Positions 17,034 to 25,940 of a DNA stretch of 64,000 nucleotides are shown here, piece by piece. Where the stretch lies: NCBI RefSeq assembly GCF_001435975.1, contig NZ_AYYR01000039.1:41582-105581 (forward strand). Reading direction: 5' to 3'. The stretch is from Secundilactobacillus collinoides DSM 20515 = JCM 1123 (GTDB taxonomy: Bacteria > Bacillota > Bacilli > Lactobacillales > Lactobacillaceae). A program made the position numbers and the translations under genes. A model generated the notes under the pieces. That model was not told the origin of the DNA and ran no database searches. It saw only the letters and a list, made by a program, of their open reading frames with translations. How positions within the stretch are numbered: the first letter of the stretch is position 1; each line of letters starts with the position of its first letter.

Positions 17034-19967
17034 ATGCAGAAATTTTGGAAGCATCACGGGCTTGCCCTGATCATGTGGATCGTGATCACCATTGCAGCCC
17101 TCGTTACGATGCCAAACGTATCGGCACTTGTGCGACAGCACGGTGCGGTGACATTACCATCGAACGTACAGAGTCAGGTGGCGCAAACCATCGAAAAGAA
17201 AGCATCGGGCAATAAAAACGTCCGTTCGCTGATCATTGTGTTTAATAAGAAGAACGGCAAGCTGTCGGCAACTGATAACCGCCGCATTACCAAGGCCGTT
17301 CACCGGGTGGACAACGATAATAAGCTGAACATCACGAGTTTGACCAGCGCTTATCAAAATGCGCAGGCCAAAAAAGAACTAACTTCGAATGATAAAACAA
17401 CACAGTTGGCCATGATCACTCTGGAAAAGGGCACCTCTGTCAGCAAACAGGCCAAGATCATTCGTAACCACGTCAGGACAAAGGGTGTGCGCACCTATGT
17501 TACTGGGAGTGATTTGTTAAACGACGACTTCTCCACGGAAACCCAAGCGGGCTTGAAGAAGACTGAGATCATTGCGGCCATTTTCATCTTTATCGTTTTG
17601 ATTCTGGTTTTCCGTGCTTTACCGATTCCGTTGATCTCACTGCTGACCGTTGGTATCTCCTATCTGGTCTCCTCCAATATTGTCATGAATTTAGCTGAAA
17701 AGATGAGTTTCCCAATTTCAAACTTCACCCAAATTTTTATGGTCGTAGTGCTGTTTGGGATCGGGACCGATTACAACATTCTGTTGTACAATCGGTTTAA
17801 AGAAGAGTTATCAAATGGGTTAACCGCTGTCGAGGCGGCAAATGTTGCACGGAAACACGCTGGCCGGACAATTCTGTTCAGTGGGTCTTCCGTTCTGATT
17901 GGGTTTACCGTTCTTGGGCTGGCAAAATTCTCGTTCTACCAGTCCGCGGTTGGCGTGGCTATCGGGGTCGTTGTCCTCTTAGCCGTGCTATTAACGCTCA
18001 ATATGTTCTTCATGACCACCTTGGGCCGCAAAATGTTTTGGCCGAGCCGCAATCTTGATGCACACGGTCGCAATCGTGTGTGGGGATTTCTGTCAGCTGG
18101 TGCCATGAAGCACACCATTACCGCTATCGTGGTACTGTTAGTCATTTTCGTGCCACTTGTACTGACGAGTTCGCAAAAACTCAATTTCAATAACGCTGAC
18201 GAATTGTCGAACACCATCGAATCAAAAGCTGGCTACAATCTGATTCAAAAGCACTTTCCAGCTGGTATGTCCGGGACATCAACGGTTTACATTGAAAGCA
18301 AACATGGCCTCAATACCCAAAAGGATCTCGCAGCCATTGACGACCTTACCAACTACCTCAAGGATGAACCGGGTGTGAAGACTGTGACCTCCGTCACCCA
18401 ACCCGGTGGCTCTAAGATCAAGGCACTCTACCTCAAGAGCCAGTTAAAGCAGCTGGTTACTGGCCTAAATGAAGCAAATGCTGGTTTAAAAAAGGTCGAA
18501 ACAGGGTTAAACCAAGCCAATTCAAAGTTGGGCACAGCAAGCTCCAGCAGTACCACATCGCAACTAAGTGAACTCACCACTGGGACAGCTAAGTTGCAGT
18601 CCGGTGCAAAGCAACTCAGCCAAGGTGTCTCGACCTACACGAGTGGGGTCAACCAACTTACCAGCGGCACTTCGCAACTGACAAGCAGCGCTTCAAAGCT
18701 TTCCAGCAGTGTAAGTCAGCTCAGCAAGTCCAGTCAGCAATTGGCTTCAGGCGCCAGCGCCCTCAACCAGGAAACAACTGCCAACGCTGCCCTTCATGCC
18801 AGCACATCACAGTTAGCCAGCGGTTCTTCACAGCTGTCCAGTGGGTTAAGTCAGTTGAACAGTTCTGTGTCACCATTTGCAAGCAGCAGTACGCAACTTT
18901 CAAGTGGGGCATCAAAACTGACGACCAGTGGCACAAAACTGGTTTCAGGTGCCCAGTCCGTTGCCAGTGCCAGCACCCAAGTGAACACCGGCGTACAGGA
19001 AATGAGCACGAAGCTCAAGAAGATGCAGACGCAAACTAAGGAACTGCAGGCCGGTCTGACCACCGCCAACCAGTCATTGAGCAAGATCGGTAACGGGACG
19101 GCAACGGTCAACAACTACCTCAAAGAATTACAAAAATCCTACGTGGGTAACGACTTCTACATGCCGAAGAGCGAACTCAATTCCAGTGCCTTCAAACCAT
19201 CCATGAACACTTACATGTCCAAAAACCGGAAGATTGCCGAGATCACCGTTGTGTTGAATCATGACCCAAGCACAACAAAGGCTGCTGACCAAATCAACAC
19301 GATCACTAGCGACGTGCACGCAAAACTGAAGCATGGCACCTTAAAGAACGCTAAGGTTAAGATTGGCGGGGAAACGTCGCAGACTGCCGATCTGCAGAAA
19401 TTAGCCAACTCTGACTTTAAACGGACCGTCATTATTATGCTGATTGGGATCGGCATCGCGCTCATGTTTGTGACACGGTCATTGATTCAACCGATGACCA
19501 TCATTGGGACGTTGACCGTGGCGTACTACAGCGCCCTCTCCATTACAAAATGGATCTCCGCCACCTTCTTGTCGCAATCGCTACTAACCTGGAACACGCC
19601 ATTCTTTAGTTTCATCATGCTGATTGCGCTTGGAACCGACTACAGTATCTTCCTCATGATGCGGTACAGGGACGATGCGTCGATTATTCAGGATGTCCGA
19701 AAACGGATCATTAATTCGTCGGCGCTTATTGGAACAACGGTGATTTCAGCCGCAATTATTCTTGGCGGTACCTTTGCCGCCCTGATGCCATCCGGTGTCA
19801 CAACTTTAATTCAAGTGGCACTCGCCGTTATTGTCGGCTTGATCCTGTTAGTCTTCATGTTGCCGACCATCATGCCGATCATGGTCAAGTTTACGTATCC
19901 TTACGTCCATGACAGGATGTACGACAAGGACCAAAAAGAACAACAGAACCAACGAGAAACTGAATAA
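17034..19967 (+). CDS. MMPL/RND family transporter
   Basis: A 977-residue membrane protein with two MMPL modules, each with one leading segment or extracytoplasmic region followed by five or so membrane helices (about 10-30, 180-370 and 800-960). GTDYNILLYNRF and GTDYSIFLMMRYRD are the matching motifs in the two halves. Between them, residues about 480-680 form a Ser/Gln-rich region of repeating SxLSSGxSQL-type units, predicted as long coiled coil or fibre, as in YhgE/Pip-like exporters. It probably exports lipids or drugs; TetR next door likely controls it. Confidence 0.88.
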   Translation: MQKFWKHHGLALIMWIVITIAALVTMPNVSALVRQHGAVTLPSNVQSQVAQTIEKKASGNKNVRSLIIVFNKKNGKLSATDNRRITKAVHRVDNDNKLNITSLTSAYQNAQAKKELTSNDKTTQLAMITLEKGTSVSKQAKIIRNHVRTKGVRTYVTGSDLLNDDFSTETQAGLKKTEIIAAIFIFIVLILVFRALPIPLISLLTVGISYLVSSNIVMNLAEKMSFPISNFTQIFMVVVLFGIGTDYNILLYNRFKEELSNGLTAVEAANVARKHAGRTILFSGSSVLIGFTVLGLAKFSFYQSAVGVAIGVVVLLAVLLTLNMFFMTTLGRKMFWPSRNLDAHGRNRVWGFLSAGAMKHTITAIVVLLVIFVPLVLTSSQKLNFNNADELSNTIESKAGYNLIQKHFPAGMSGTSTVYIESKHGLNTQKDLAAIDDLTNYLKDEPGVKTVTSVTQPGGSKIKALYLKSQLKQLVTGLNEANAGLKKVETGLNQANSKLGTASSSSTTSQLSELTTGTAKLQSGAKQLSQGVSTYTSGVNQLTSGTSQLTSSASKLSSSVSQLSKSSQQLASGASALNQETTANAALHASTSQLASGSSQLSSGLSQLNSSVSPFASSSTQLSSGASKLTTSGTKLVSGAQSVASASTQVNTGVQEMSTKLKKMQTQTKELQAGLTTANQSLSKIGNGTATVNNYLKELQKSYVGNDFYMPKSELNSSAFKPSMNTYMSKNRKIAEITVVLNHDPSTTKAADQINTITSDVHAKLKHGTLKNAKVKIGGETSQTADLQKLANSDFKRTVIIMLIGIGIALMFVTRSLIQPMTIIGTLTVAYYSALSITKWISATFLSQSLLTWNTPFFSFIMLIALGTDYSIFLMMRYRDDASIIQDVRKRIINSSALIGTTVISAAIILGGTFAALMPSGVTTLIQVALAVIVGLILLVFMLPTIMPIMVKFTYPYVHDRMYDKDQKEQQNQRETE

Positions 19968-19973
19968 GGTAAT

Positions 19974-20007
19974 CCAAAAAGGACGCCGTCAACGACGTTC
20001 TTTTTGG
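19974..20007 (+). terminator. Terminator of the MMPL gene
   Basis: CCAAAAAGGACG pairs with CGTTCTTTTTGG (one mismatch) just after the stop codon. Confidence 0.75.
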
Positions 20008-20141
20008 GTCACGTTCTATGTTTTTAAACGTCACGCTATAGTCTTTAAGAATTTGACGTGCTTGCCGCCTGCCTCAAAACAGGATTCATTACCTTTAAAT
20101 CAACTTATGGTATAGTGACCAATAAGAGGAAGGTGATTGAG

Positions 20142-20507
20142 ATGCCCCTAAAAATTGAACGCATTTATACGAAACCGGTCGATATGAACGGCTACCGTAT
20201 TTTGGTCGACAGAGTCTGGCCCCGTGGCATTTCGAAGGTCAATGCGGCGTTGGATGATTGGTACAAAACCATTGCGCCCACTAAAGAATTACGTGAATGG
20301 TTCGCACATGATCCGGAAAAATATCCTGAATTCAAAACCCGTTATGAAACTGAACTCAACGCTAATCCTGACCTTCAGGACTTCCTGAATTTAATCAAAG
20401 ACAAACTCAAGCGCGGCAACGTTATCATGTTGTACGGTGCGAAGGATGAAACGCATAACCAAGCCGTTGTGCTGGAAGATTTTATTCAAGATAAATTGTT
20501 GCAATAA
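20142..20507 (+). CDS. DUF488 family protein (YeaO-like)
   Basis: A 121-residue cytosolic protein of the DUF488/YeaO family (COG3189), function unproven. Family hallmarks are RVWPRGISK near residue 25 and the WFAHDPEKYPEFKTRYETEL stretch. ATG 20142 was chosen over an upstream start since AGAGGAAGGTGAT precedes it and homologues begin MPLKIERIY-like. A TATAGT box lies about 30 nt upstream. It is convergent with the next gene across a shared terminator. Confidence 0.88.
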   Translation: MPLKIERIYTKPVDMNGYRILVDRVWPRGISKVNAALDDWYKTIAPTKELREWFAHDPEKYPEFKTRYETELNANPDLQDFLNLIKDKLKRGNVIMLYGAKDETHNQAVVLEDFIQDKLLQ

Positions 20508-20511
20508 AAGA

Positions 20512-20548
20512 CAGGTCACTCACTTACTCGTGAATGACCTGCTTTTTT
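20512..20548. terminator. Bidirectional terminator (DUF488 / pgmB)
   Basis: CAGGTCACTCAC (20512-20523) pairs with GTGAATGACCTG (20530-20541) with one mismatch; six T follow on the plus strand and AAAA precedes, serving both convergent genes. Confidence 0.85.
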
Positions 20549-21218
20549 ATTGCAATGCGTGTTCAATATTCGTTAACGTTAAGGCCTTTGTGCTAGGTAA
20601 TTGTACTTTGGCCGTTTTAATTTCTGCCGGGGTACCTATCCCAACCGAAACGGCACCTGACCCATTTAGCGCCGTCAGTCCGGGTTGAGAATCTTCAAAT
20701 CCCATGCAAGTTTCGGGCGGCATCCGCAGCATCTCAGCGGCCCGCACATAGATTTCTGGATCCGGCTTGTTATGGTGCAAGGTTTTTGGATCCACTATCA
20801 GCGGGAAATAGTCGGTCAGCTGCATCTTTGCGATCTCAACGGGGGCGTTGACTGACGCGGAAGCTAAAACAATACCGTAGCCATTACGCTGCAGCTCGTT
20901 TAAAAAGGGCTTGATTCCAGGCAGGATGTCCTTTGGCGACATCGTCTGGATCAGTGCCAAATAATACCCGTTTTTGCGCACGCCCAAGCTGATTTTTTCT
21001 GTCTCAGAATAGGCATCCGTCAAGTCACCCGCCGCCAAAATTGTCGCCACAGCATCGTCACGACTCATGCCGAGCAGCTTATCAGCCAACGCCTGCGTCC
21101 AAGTGACGTTCAAGTCTGTTGCCAGCTGATGCCATGCTTGCGTATGGTAAGCGGACGAATCCGCAATCACACCGTGGAGGTCAAACAGACAGCCCTTTAG
21201 TTGCGAAAACGATGTCAT
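20547..21218 (-). CDS. Beta-phosphoglucomutase-like HAD protein with altered catalytic Asp
   Basis: A 223-residue HAD-superfamily protein closely resembling beta-phosphoglucomutase: cap domain, ASAS motif II (VLASASVNAP), conserved Lys (HHNKPDPEIY) and GFEDSQPG motif. The nucleophile Asp13 is present, but the general acid/base Asp two residues later is His (FDLHGVIAD where the family has FDLDGVI.D). The CAC codon is clear in the sequence. In characterised enzymes that Asp is needed for mutase activity, so this protein may have another phosphatase/mutase role or be impaired. Confidence 0.85.
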   Translation of the reverse strand: MTSFSQLKGCLFDLHGVIADSSAYHTQAWHQLATDLNVTWTQALADKLLGMSRDDAVATILAAGDLTDAYSETEKISLGVRKNGYYLALIQTMSPKDILPGIKPFLNELQRNGYGIVLASASVNAPVEIAKMQLTDYFPLIVDPKTLHHNKPDPEIYVRAAEMLRMPPETCMGFEDSQPGLTALNGSGAVSVGIGTPAEIKTAKVQLPSTKALTLTNIEHALQ

Positions 21219-21287
21219 TATACTTCCCTTCTTTACCGGTTAATTGCTACTATTATAGCATTGCAAACGGTTGCATTAAAGCAAAAT

Positions 21288-21319
21288 AATAAAGCACGGA
21301 ACCTCTCCCGTGCTTTATT
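21288..21319. terminator. Terminator downstream of usp
   Basis: AATAAAGCACGG pairs with CCGTGCTTTATT; A/T runs on both sides make it effective on either strand. It stops the minus-strand usp transcript. Confidence 0.8.
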
Positions 21320-21358
21320 TTAACGCGTCCCTCGTAAAAACAGGTGCCGAACGCCTTG

Positions 21359-21820
21359 TTATCTCACAACAATAACGGAGACCGGTACCTTTTTAGCCAA
21401 CTGCACACTGACGGTACCGGGATTGCGGTGACTGGCAAATTCAGTGTCAGCCCCGCAAACAATCAGGTCAGGTTGAAAATCCGGAACGATTTGGTCAATG
21501 ATGGTGTCGTCAACGTCGCCACCCTCACCTACGAATCCCGTTACATCCTTGATACCAGCCTCTTTAGCGGCTGCGGCATAACGGTCGACCACCGCCTGAA
21601 CAGCATCCCGTTTTTCCTGCACCTTTGACGGTGTTAAGGAATCGTAAATATTGATATCCTGGCTTTCGATAACGGAACAGACACCCAAATGGGCCTGGTA
21701 ATCACGGGCTACAGTCACGGCGTAACGAAACGCCCGCTGTGTCGATGTGCTGTCGTCTTCATCCACGGTCAGTAACACTCGGTGGAAAAAGAATGGCGTA
21801 AATTCAGTTGATTCTGACAT
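21359..21820 (-). CDS. Universal stress protein (UspA family)
   Basis: A 153-residue protein with the Usp fold: an N-terminal strand HRVLLTVDEDDSTSTQRAF and C-terminal nucleotide-loop-like VCGADTEFASHRNPGTVSVQL followed by VPVSVIVVR. It is close to the ATP-binding G-2x-G-9x-G(S/T) pattern but not exact. It probably acts in stress survival; the ligand is unknown. It is monocistronic. Confidence 0.88.
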   Translation of the reverse strand: MSESTEFTPFFFHRVLLTVDEDDSTSTQRAFRYAVTVARDYQAHLGVCSVIESQDINIYDSLTPSKVQEKRDAVQAVVDRYAAAAKEAGIKDVTGFVGEGGDVDDTIIDQIVPDFQPDLIVCGADTEFASHRNPGTVSVQLAKKVPVSVIVVR

Positions 21821-22173
21821 ATTTTAATATACCTACTATATTAAACGTAGAAAAGTAAGCTCAGTTACGTAGCTGTACTCAGAAAGAAAATATAGCTTCC
21901 CTTTCATAGTTGAATTGACAATGGTCGTCAAATGATTTCCATTAACTGCGGTCACAGTTCAGTCTAAACGATCAGATAGTTGGCAGAACCACACTGACCG
22001 TTAAACAATAGAAAGACAAGTTTGAATGGTGGCCACCGCTACGTTTTACTTTTTCTGTGGTCCCAAGGTTATTTTATAAGTTGTAACCCATTTCCGCAAT
22101 TCTTTATTACGAAAACACCCAACAATTCCCCATTCATGCCTAAAAGGTTTTTTTCACACTCAGATGAAAGTTG
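21821..22173. other. Intergenic stretch between divergent genes
   Basis: Holds the upstream regions of usp and the YczE-like gene. No open frame with a credible ribosome-binding site and no strong hairpin were seen. Confidence 0.5.
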
Positions 22174-22179
22174 TATAAT
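22174..22179 (+). promoter_or_regulatory. -10 box of the YczE-like gene
   Basis: Consensus TATAAT with a TTTTCA-like -35 region about 17 nt upstream, 57 nt before the ATG at 22237. Confidence 0.5.
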
Positions 22180-22236
22180 ATTGTTTTGTGAGGCGTTCAT
22201 TAAGCGCCGCTAGTTCGATATCAAAAGGAGAGAACG

Positions 22237-22899
22237 ATGTATCAACCAAACGGCAAACCAACTGTATTCGGCGATTTTGTGCTCCTACTAGTCTCTATCA
22301 TCATCAATAGCTTCGGCAACGCCCTAACTGTCTCATTAAATTTGGGAAGTGCCATGTGGACGGCTTCAGCAGTCAATCTATCACACCTCTTCCCGGTCAG
22401 CCTGGGTAATATGTTGTTACTTGAAGGCGTTGCCGTTGTCGCAGTGAATGCTGTGCTGCTCCGGCACGCAGACTGGCACCGAATGCTGGGTAACTTTTGT
22501 TTCATGATTCCGTTCAGTTACTTAGTGAGCGGCTTAGCCTCGCTTATGGTCAAATTTGGCATCACCAATTTACCCTTAATTCCCGCCGTCATATTAGACA
22601 TTGTGGGTATCATGATGATTGCGACTGGAATTTCAATCTATCAGCGCATCAATTTAATCCTACATCCAAATGATGATCTGATGCAGATCATCCGGTTTCG
22701 ATTTTTCCACGGCAACGCCATTGTGGCGCAGTTAGTGTCTTATGCAACGCCGATTACGATTATCGTGATCACCTTGATTGTCAAACACACCATCTGGGCA
22801 GTTAACGTTGGAACGGTTGTCGCGTTGATTTTTCAAGGTACATTTATTGCCACCAGTGACCGATGGGTGTTTCGAAAGTTGAAGCACCAACGGCTATAA
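22237..22899 (+). CDS. YczE/YitT-like membrane protein
   Basis: A 220-residue integral membrane protein with five or six hydrophobic segments (about 10-30, 48-65, 78-100, 110-135, 165-185, 190-205). The LGSAMWTASAVNLS segment and the cytosolic LILHPNDDLMQIIR loop resemble the YczE/YyaS/YitT group, whose function is poorly known. AAAGGAGAG precedes the ATG. Confidence 0.7.
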   Translation: MYQPNGKPTVFGDFVLLLVSIIINSFGNALTVSLNLGSAMWTASAVNLSHLFPVSLGNMLLLEGVAVVAVNAVLLRHADWHRMLGNFCFMIPFSYLVSGLASLMVKFGITNLPLIPAVILDIVGIMMIATGISIYQRINLILHPNDDLMQIIRFRFFHGNAIVAQLVSYATPITIIVITLIVKHTIWAVNVGTVVALIFQGTFIATSDRWVFRKLKHQRL

Positions 22900-23062
22900 T
22901 GCCGCGCAATATTAAAAATCTGGCATACCAACGCCGCCGCTTCCCCCAAAAAAATCATTCAGTGTTACACTTACGTTATAGAAAAACCCGTGCCAAACGT
23001 TGTCTAATAAAGGTCGGTTGTTATTTTTGACACTGATCTACAGAAAGGAACAAGTCCCTCAA

Positions 23063-24001
23063 ATGAAACCAAAAGTCATTATGCCAAAAATGGCAGATAC
23101 GCTCTCGAACAACTATTTAAAGGAAAAGGGTTACGATGTCATCACCGTGCCCGATGTGACTGAGCAAGCCTTACTGGATCACCCCGACGTCGCTGCAGCG
23201 ATCCTTTTTGTGTCGCCAATTCCAAACACCATTTACGATAAATTACCGAACCTAAAAGTGTTTGCTCGCTATGGTGTCGGCTACGACAGTGTGGATGCTA
23301 ATTATGCGGCTAGTAAAGGTGTTTGGGTCACTAACACCCCCGGTGCAAACGCAGTGAGTGTGGCCGAATCTGCGGTCTCTGACTTATTATTACTAGCGAA
23401 GCGCAGTCCGTGGATCTCACAAAAAATGCGCGAAGGTGACCTTAAAGGTGCCGTTCACTTGATGGGCCGAGATGTCGCCGGCGCTACTATCGGGATTGTC
23501 GGTTACGGCAATATTGGACAGAGTGTTGCCAAGATTCTCTCCGGCTTTAATGTCAATGTATTAATTTATAACCGAACGCCACGCGAATCAAAATATGGTA
23601 AGTTCGTCGATTGGGACACGTTATTTAAAGAATCCGACTACGTGACGATTCATTTAGCTGCCACCCCCGAAACCGAAAACAGTATAACTGCTAAGGAATT
23701 CGCAATGATGAAATCGAGTGCATCGATCATCAACCTGGCTCGGGGGCCGATTATTAACGAAAACGATTTGATTTCGGCCCTTAAAACCGGCCAAATCGAA
23801 AGTGCTGCTCTCGATGTTTTCGACAAAGAGCCCTTGCCTGCAACTAGTCCGCTGTTTGATTTAGACAACGTCTTCTTAACACCACACACAGCTGCACAGA
23901 CGCTCGAAGCACACAACCGCATGGCGGTCGGGGCTTCCAAAATGATTGATCAAGTGCTGACTGGTAACACACCGGATTGGCCGGTTAACCAGCCAAAATA
24001 G
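23063..24001 (+). CDS. D-2-hydroxyacid dehydrogenase (phosphoglycerate dehydrogenase-like)
   Basis: A 312-residue NAD-dependent D-isomer-specific 2-hydroxyacid dehydrogenase. The cofactor motif GYGNIG is at about 160, and the catalytic Arg (LARGPIINE), Glu (FDKEPLP) and His (LTPHTAAQT) are all present. It resembles SerA and glyoxylate/hydroxypyruvate reductases but has no C-terminal ACT domain. Substrate is uncertain. ATG 23063 (MKPKVIMPKM) fits family starts; AAAGGA lies rather far, about 13 nt upstream. There is no serine operon around it. Confidence 0.85.
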   Translation: MKPKVIMPKMADTLSNNYLKEKGYDVITVPDVTEQALLDHPDVAAAILFVSPIPNTIYDKLPNLKVFARYGVGYDSVDANYAASKGVWVTNTPGANAVSVAESAVSDLLLLAKRSPWISQKMREGDLKGAVHLMGRDVAGATIGIVGYGNIGQSVAKILSGFNVNVLIYNRTPRESKYGKFVDWDTLFKESDYVTIHLAATPETENSITAKEFAMMKSSASIINLARGPIINENDLISALKTGQIESAALDVFDKEPLPATSPLFDLDNVFLTPHTAAQTLEAHNRMAVGASKMIDQVLTGNTPDWPVNQPK

Positions 24002-24183
24002 GAAAGAAAGAGCGTGACACAAGGCACTTCAGTTGCCTGGCAGAACGTATTCCCTCTTCATGACCTGAAAAAACTTATAATAATCAACTGTTGCCCAATC
24101 ACGGGCTGGCAAAGCCGAAACAAAAACGGTTTTACGCTCAATATGGAATCCTTCTGTAAATTCAAATTCGGAATGTTCAGACT

Positions 24184-24223
24184 AAAAAACTGGTATTGGT
24201 GACCACACCAATATCAGTTTTTT
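24184..24223 (+). terminator. Terminator after the hydroxyacid dehydrogenase gene
   Basis: A long stem, AAAAACTGGTATTGGTG with CACCAATATCAGTTTTT (one mismatch), ends in a T-run. It lies about 180 nt past the stop codon; the stretch between holds nothing recognisable. Confidence 0.75.
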
Positions 24224-24309
24224 CGACCTTACGCCATTACACAAGACCGCGATGTCCTCACATGTTACGATTCGATTGCCACAAGATAATCGAAAATAAG
24301 TGTCGAACC

Positions 24310-24340
24310 AAAAAACCGATCAGTTATCCTGATCGGTTTC
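24310..24340 (-). terminator. Terminator of pdxST
   Basis: AAACCGATCAG pairs with CTGATCGGTTT; on the minus strand a T-run follows. It lies 15 nt past the pdxT stop codon. Confidence 0.85.
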
Positions 24341-24354
24341 TTAAATGTGTCATT

Positions 24355-24924
24355 TTACGCCGTTTTGGTCGTTGCCTTCACGAATTCATCAATAAAGTAC
24401 TGATGGAATCGCTTATCACCTGTCAACTCTGGGTGAAAAGCAGTGGTCAAAACGTTTTTCTCGGTGGCAGCAACAATCCGGCCATCATCTAACGTAATCA
24501 GCGCTTCTGCTGGGGCACTGACCGACTTTAAATACGGTGCCCGGATAAAGACCCCATGGAACGGGGTCTCCCAGCCAGTGACCTGTAAATCACTCTCAAA
24601 GCTTTCTCGTTGCCGACCGAAGCCGTTGCGTTCAACATCGGCGTGAATGCCGGCCAAGCTTTCCGGTTGGGCAAGCAGAACCATCCCGGCACACGTCCCA
24701 AACGTGGGTAACCCTTGGGCCACCAAATCACGTAACGGTTCAAGCATGCTTTCACGCACTAATAATTTTCGAATCGCCGTGCTTTCACCGCCCGGTACAA
24801 CGATGCCATCCAGCCCGTTCAGGTCTTCTGGCGTCTTGACCCGGCGCGTCTTAGCACCACAGTCCGCCAGCATCCGTTCGTGTTCACTCACAGCACCTTG
24901 TAGGCCTAAAACACCAATCAACAT
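24355..24924 (-). CDS. pdxT: Pyridoxal 5'-phosphate synthase glutaminase subunit
   Basis: Class-I glutaminase that supplies ammonia to PdxS for vitamin B6 (PLP) synthesis. The 189-residue protein has the oxyanion stretch VVPGGEST, the catalytic Cys in FGTCAGMVLLA and the His/Glu pair in AFHPELTGD. I chose ATG 24924 (MLIGVLGLQG) because GGAGG is 9 nt upstream; a TTG two codons earlier is too close to it. It directly follows pdxS, forming an operon. Confidence 0.95.
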   Translation of the reverse strand: MLIGVLGLQGAVSEHERMLADCGAKTRRVKTPEDLNGLDGIVVPGGESTAIRKLLVRESMLEPLRDLVAQGLPTFGTCAGMVLLAQPESLAGIHADVERNGFGRQRESFESDLQVTGWETPFHGVFIRAPYLKSVSAPAEALITLDDGRIVAATEKNVLTTAFHPELTGDKRFHQYFIDEFVKATTKTA

Positions 24925-24936
24925 ACGCAAGCCTCC

Positions 24937-25824
24937 CTATTCAACGCCACGAGTTGCCATCTTTTGGTCATCGGTCAATGTTGATAGCTCGATGCCCTTC
25001 ATTGGATTCCCCAAATTCTTTGAAACCTCAGCAATTAAGCTGTAATCAGTTGGGTGAGCCGTTGCAGTAACAATTGCCTTGGCAAACTTGGCCGGGTTTT
25101 CAGACTTAAAAATTTCTGATCCAACGAAGATGCCATCAGCCCCTAAATTCATCATTAAGGCGGCATCAGCAGGTGTTGAAACACCTCCGGCAGCGAAGTT
25201 CACAACGGGCAATTTGCCTAAGTCATGGACCTGCTTGACCAGTTCATAAGGCGCTCTCAAATCACGAGCAATCGCCATCAAATGTTCCGGCTTAGCAGAG
25301 GTGACCTGACGAATCTGTTCATTGACCTTCTGCATGTGACGCACCGCTTCAATGATGTTTCCAGTTCCGGGTTCCCCCTTTGTTCGTAGCATCGATGAGC
25401 CCTCACCGACACGACGCAAGGCTTCGCCTAAATCACGGCAGCCGCAGACAAATGGAATCTTGAAGTCGTTTTTGTCAATGTGGTAATTGTTATCAGCCGG
25501 CGTCAGGACTTCGCTTTCGTCTATGTAGTCCACACCAATAGCTTCAAGAATTCGGGCTTCAGCAATGTGCCCGATCCGGCACTTTGCCATAACGGGAATG
25601 GTCACAGCATTCATAATAGATTCAACCATGGCTGGGTCGGACATCCGAGCGACCCCACCAGCGGCACGAATGTCAGATGGGACACGTTCCAATGCCATAA
25701 CGGCAACGGCGCCGGCGTCCTCAGCCACCTTTGCCTGTTCTACATTCGCAACGTCCATAATGACGCCGCCCTTTTGCATTTCTGCCATGCCTCGTTTAAC
25801 AAGTGTTGTTCCAGTTTCTACCAT
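24937..25824 (-). CDS. pdxS: Pyridoxal 5'-phosphate synthase lyase subunit
   Basis: Condenses ribose 5-phosphate, glyceraldehyde 3-phosphate and ammonia into PLP with PdxT. The 295-residue TIM barrel is highly conserved: [52 protein letters not shown] and [17 protein letters not shown] are all visible, including both catalytic lysine regions. ATG 25824 has GAGAGGAAG upstream. It is divergent from the MocR regulator gene. Confidence 0.96.
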   Translation of the reverse strand: MVETGTTLVKRGMAEMQKGGVIMDVANVEQAKVAEDAGAVAVMALERVPSDIRAAGGVARMSDPAMVESIMNAVTIPVMAKCRIGHIAEARILEAIGVDYIDESEVLTPADNNYHIDKNDFKIPFVCGCRDLGEALRRVGEGSSMLRTKGEPGTGNIIEAVRHMQKVNEQIRQVTSAKPEHLMAIARDLRAPYELVKQVHDLGKLPVVNFAAGGVSTPADAALMMNLGADGIFVGSEIFKSENPAKFAKAIVTATAHPTDYSLIAEVSKNLGNPMKGIELSTLTDDQKMATRGVE

Positions 25825-25885
25825 AACCAAATAACTTCCTCTCATTGAAAATTGAACTCATCTTATGGTATTCTAATGAAAATGC

Positions 25886-25921
25886 CTACCACCAATTGGC
25901 AGGCAATTATCCCAACCAATT
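25886..25921. promoter_or_regulatory. Candidate PdxR operator: direct repeats
   Basis: Two similar 12-mers lie in the same orientation between pdxS and the MocR gene: CTACCACCAATT (25886-25897) and TCCCAACCAATT (25910-25921), 24 nt apart. Direct repeats are typical MocR/PdxR targets. They lie upstream of pdxS and just before the regulator start, suiting joint control. Confidence 0.5.
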
Positions 25922-25940
25922 ATTGAAAGCGGGTCAGAAC

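Noticed and set aside
22022..22213. 63-codon frame upstream of the YczE-like gene
   Set aside because: No ribosome-binding site, and it overlaps the promoter of the next gene.
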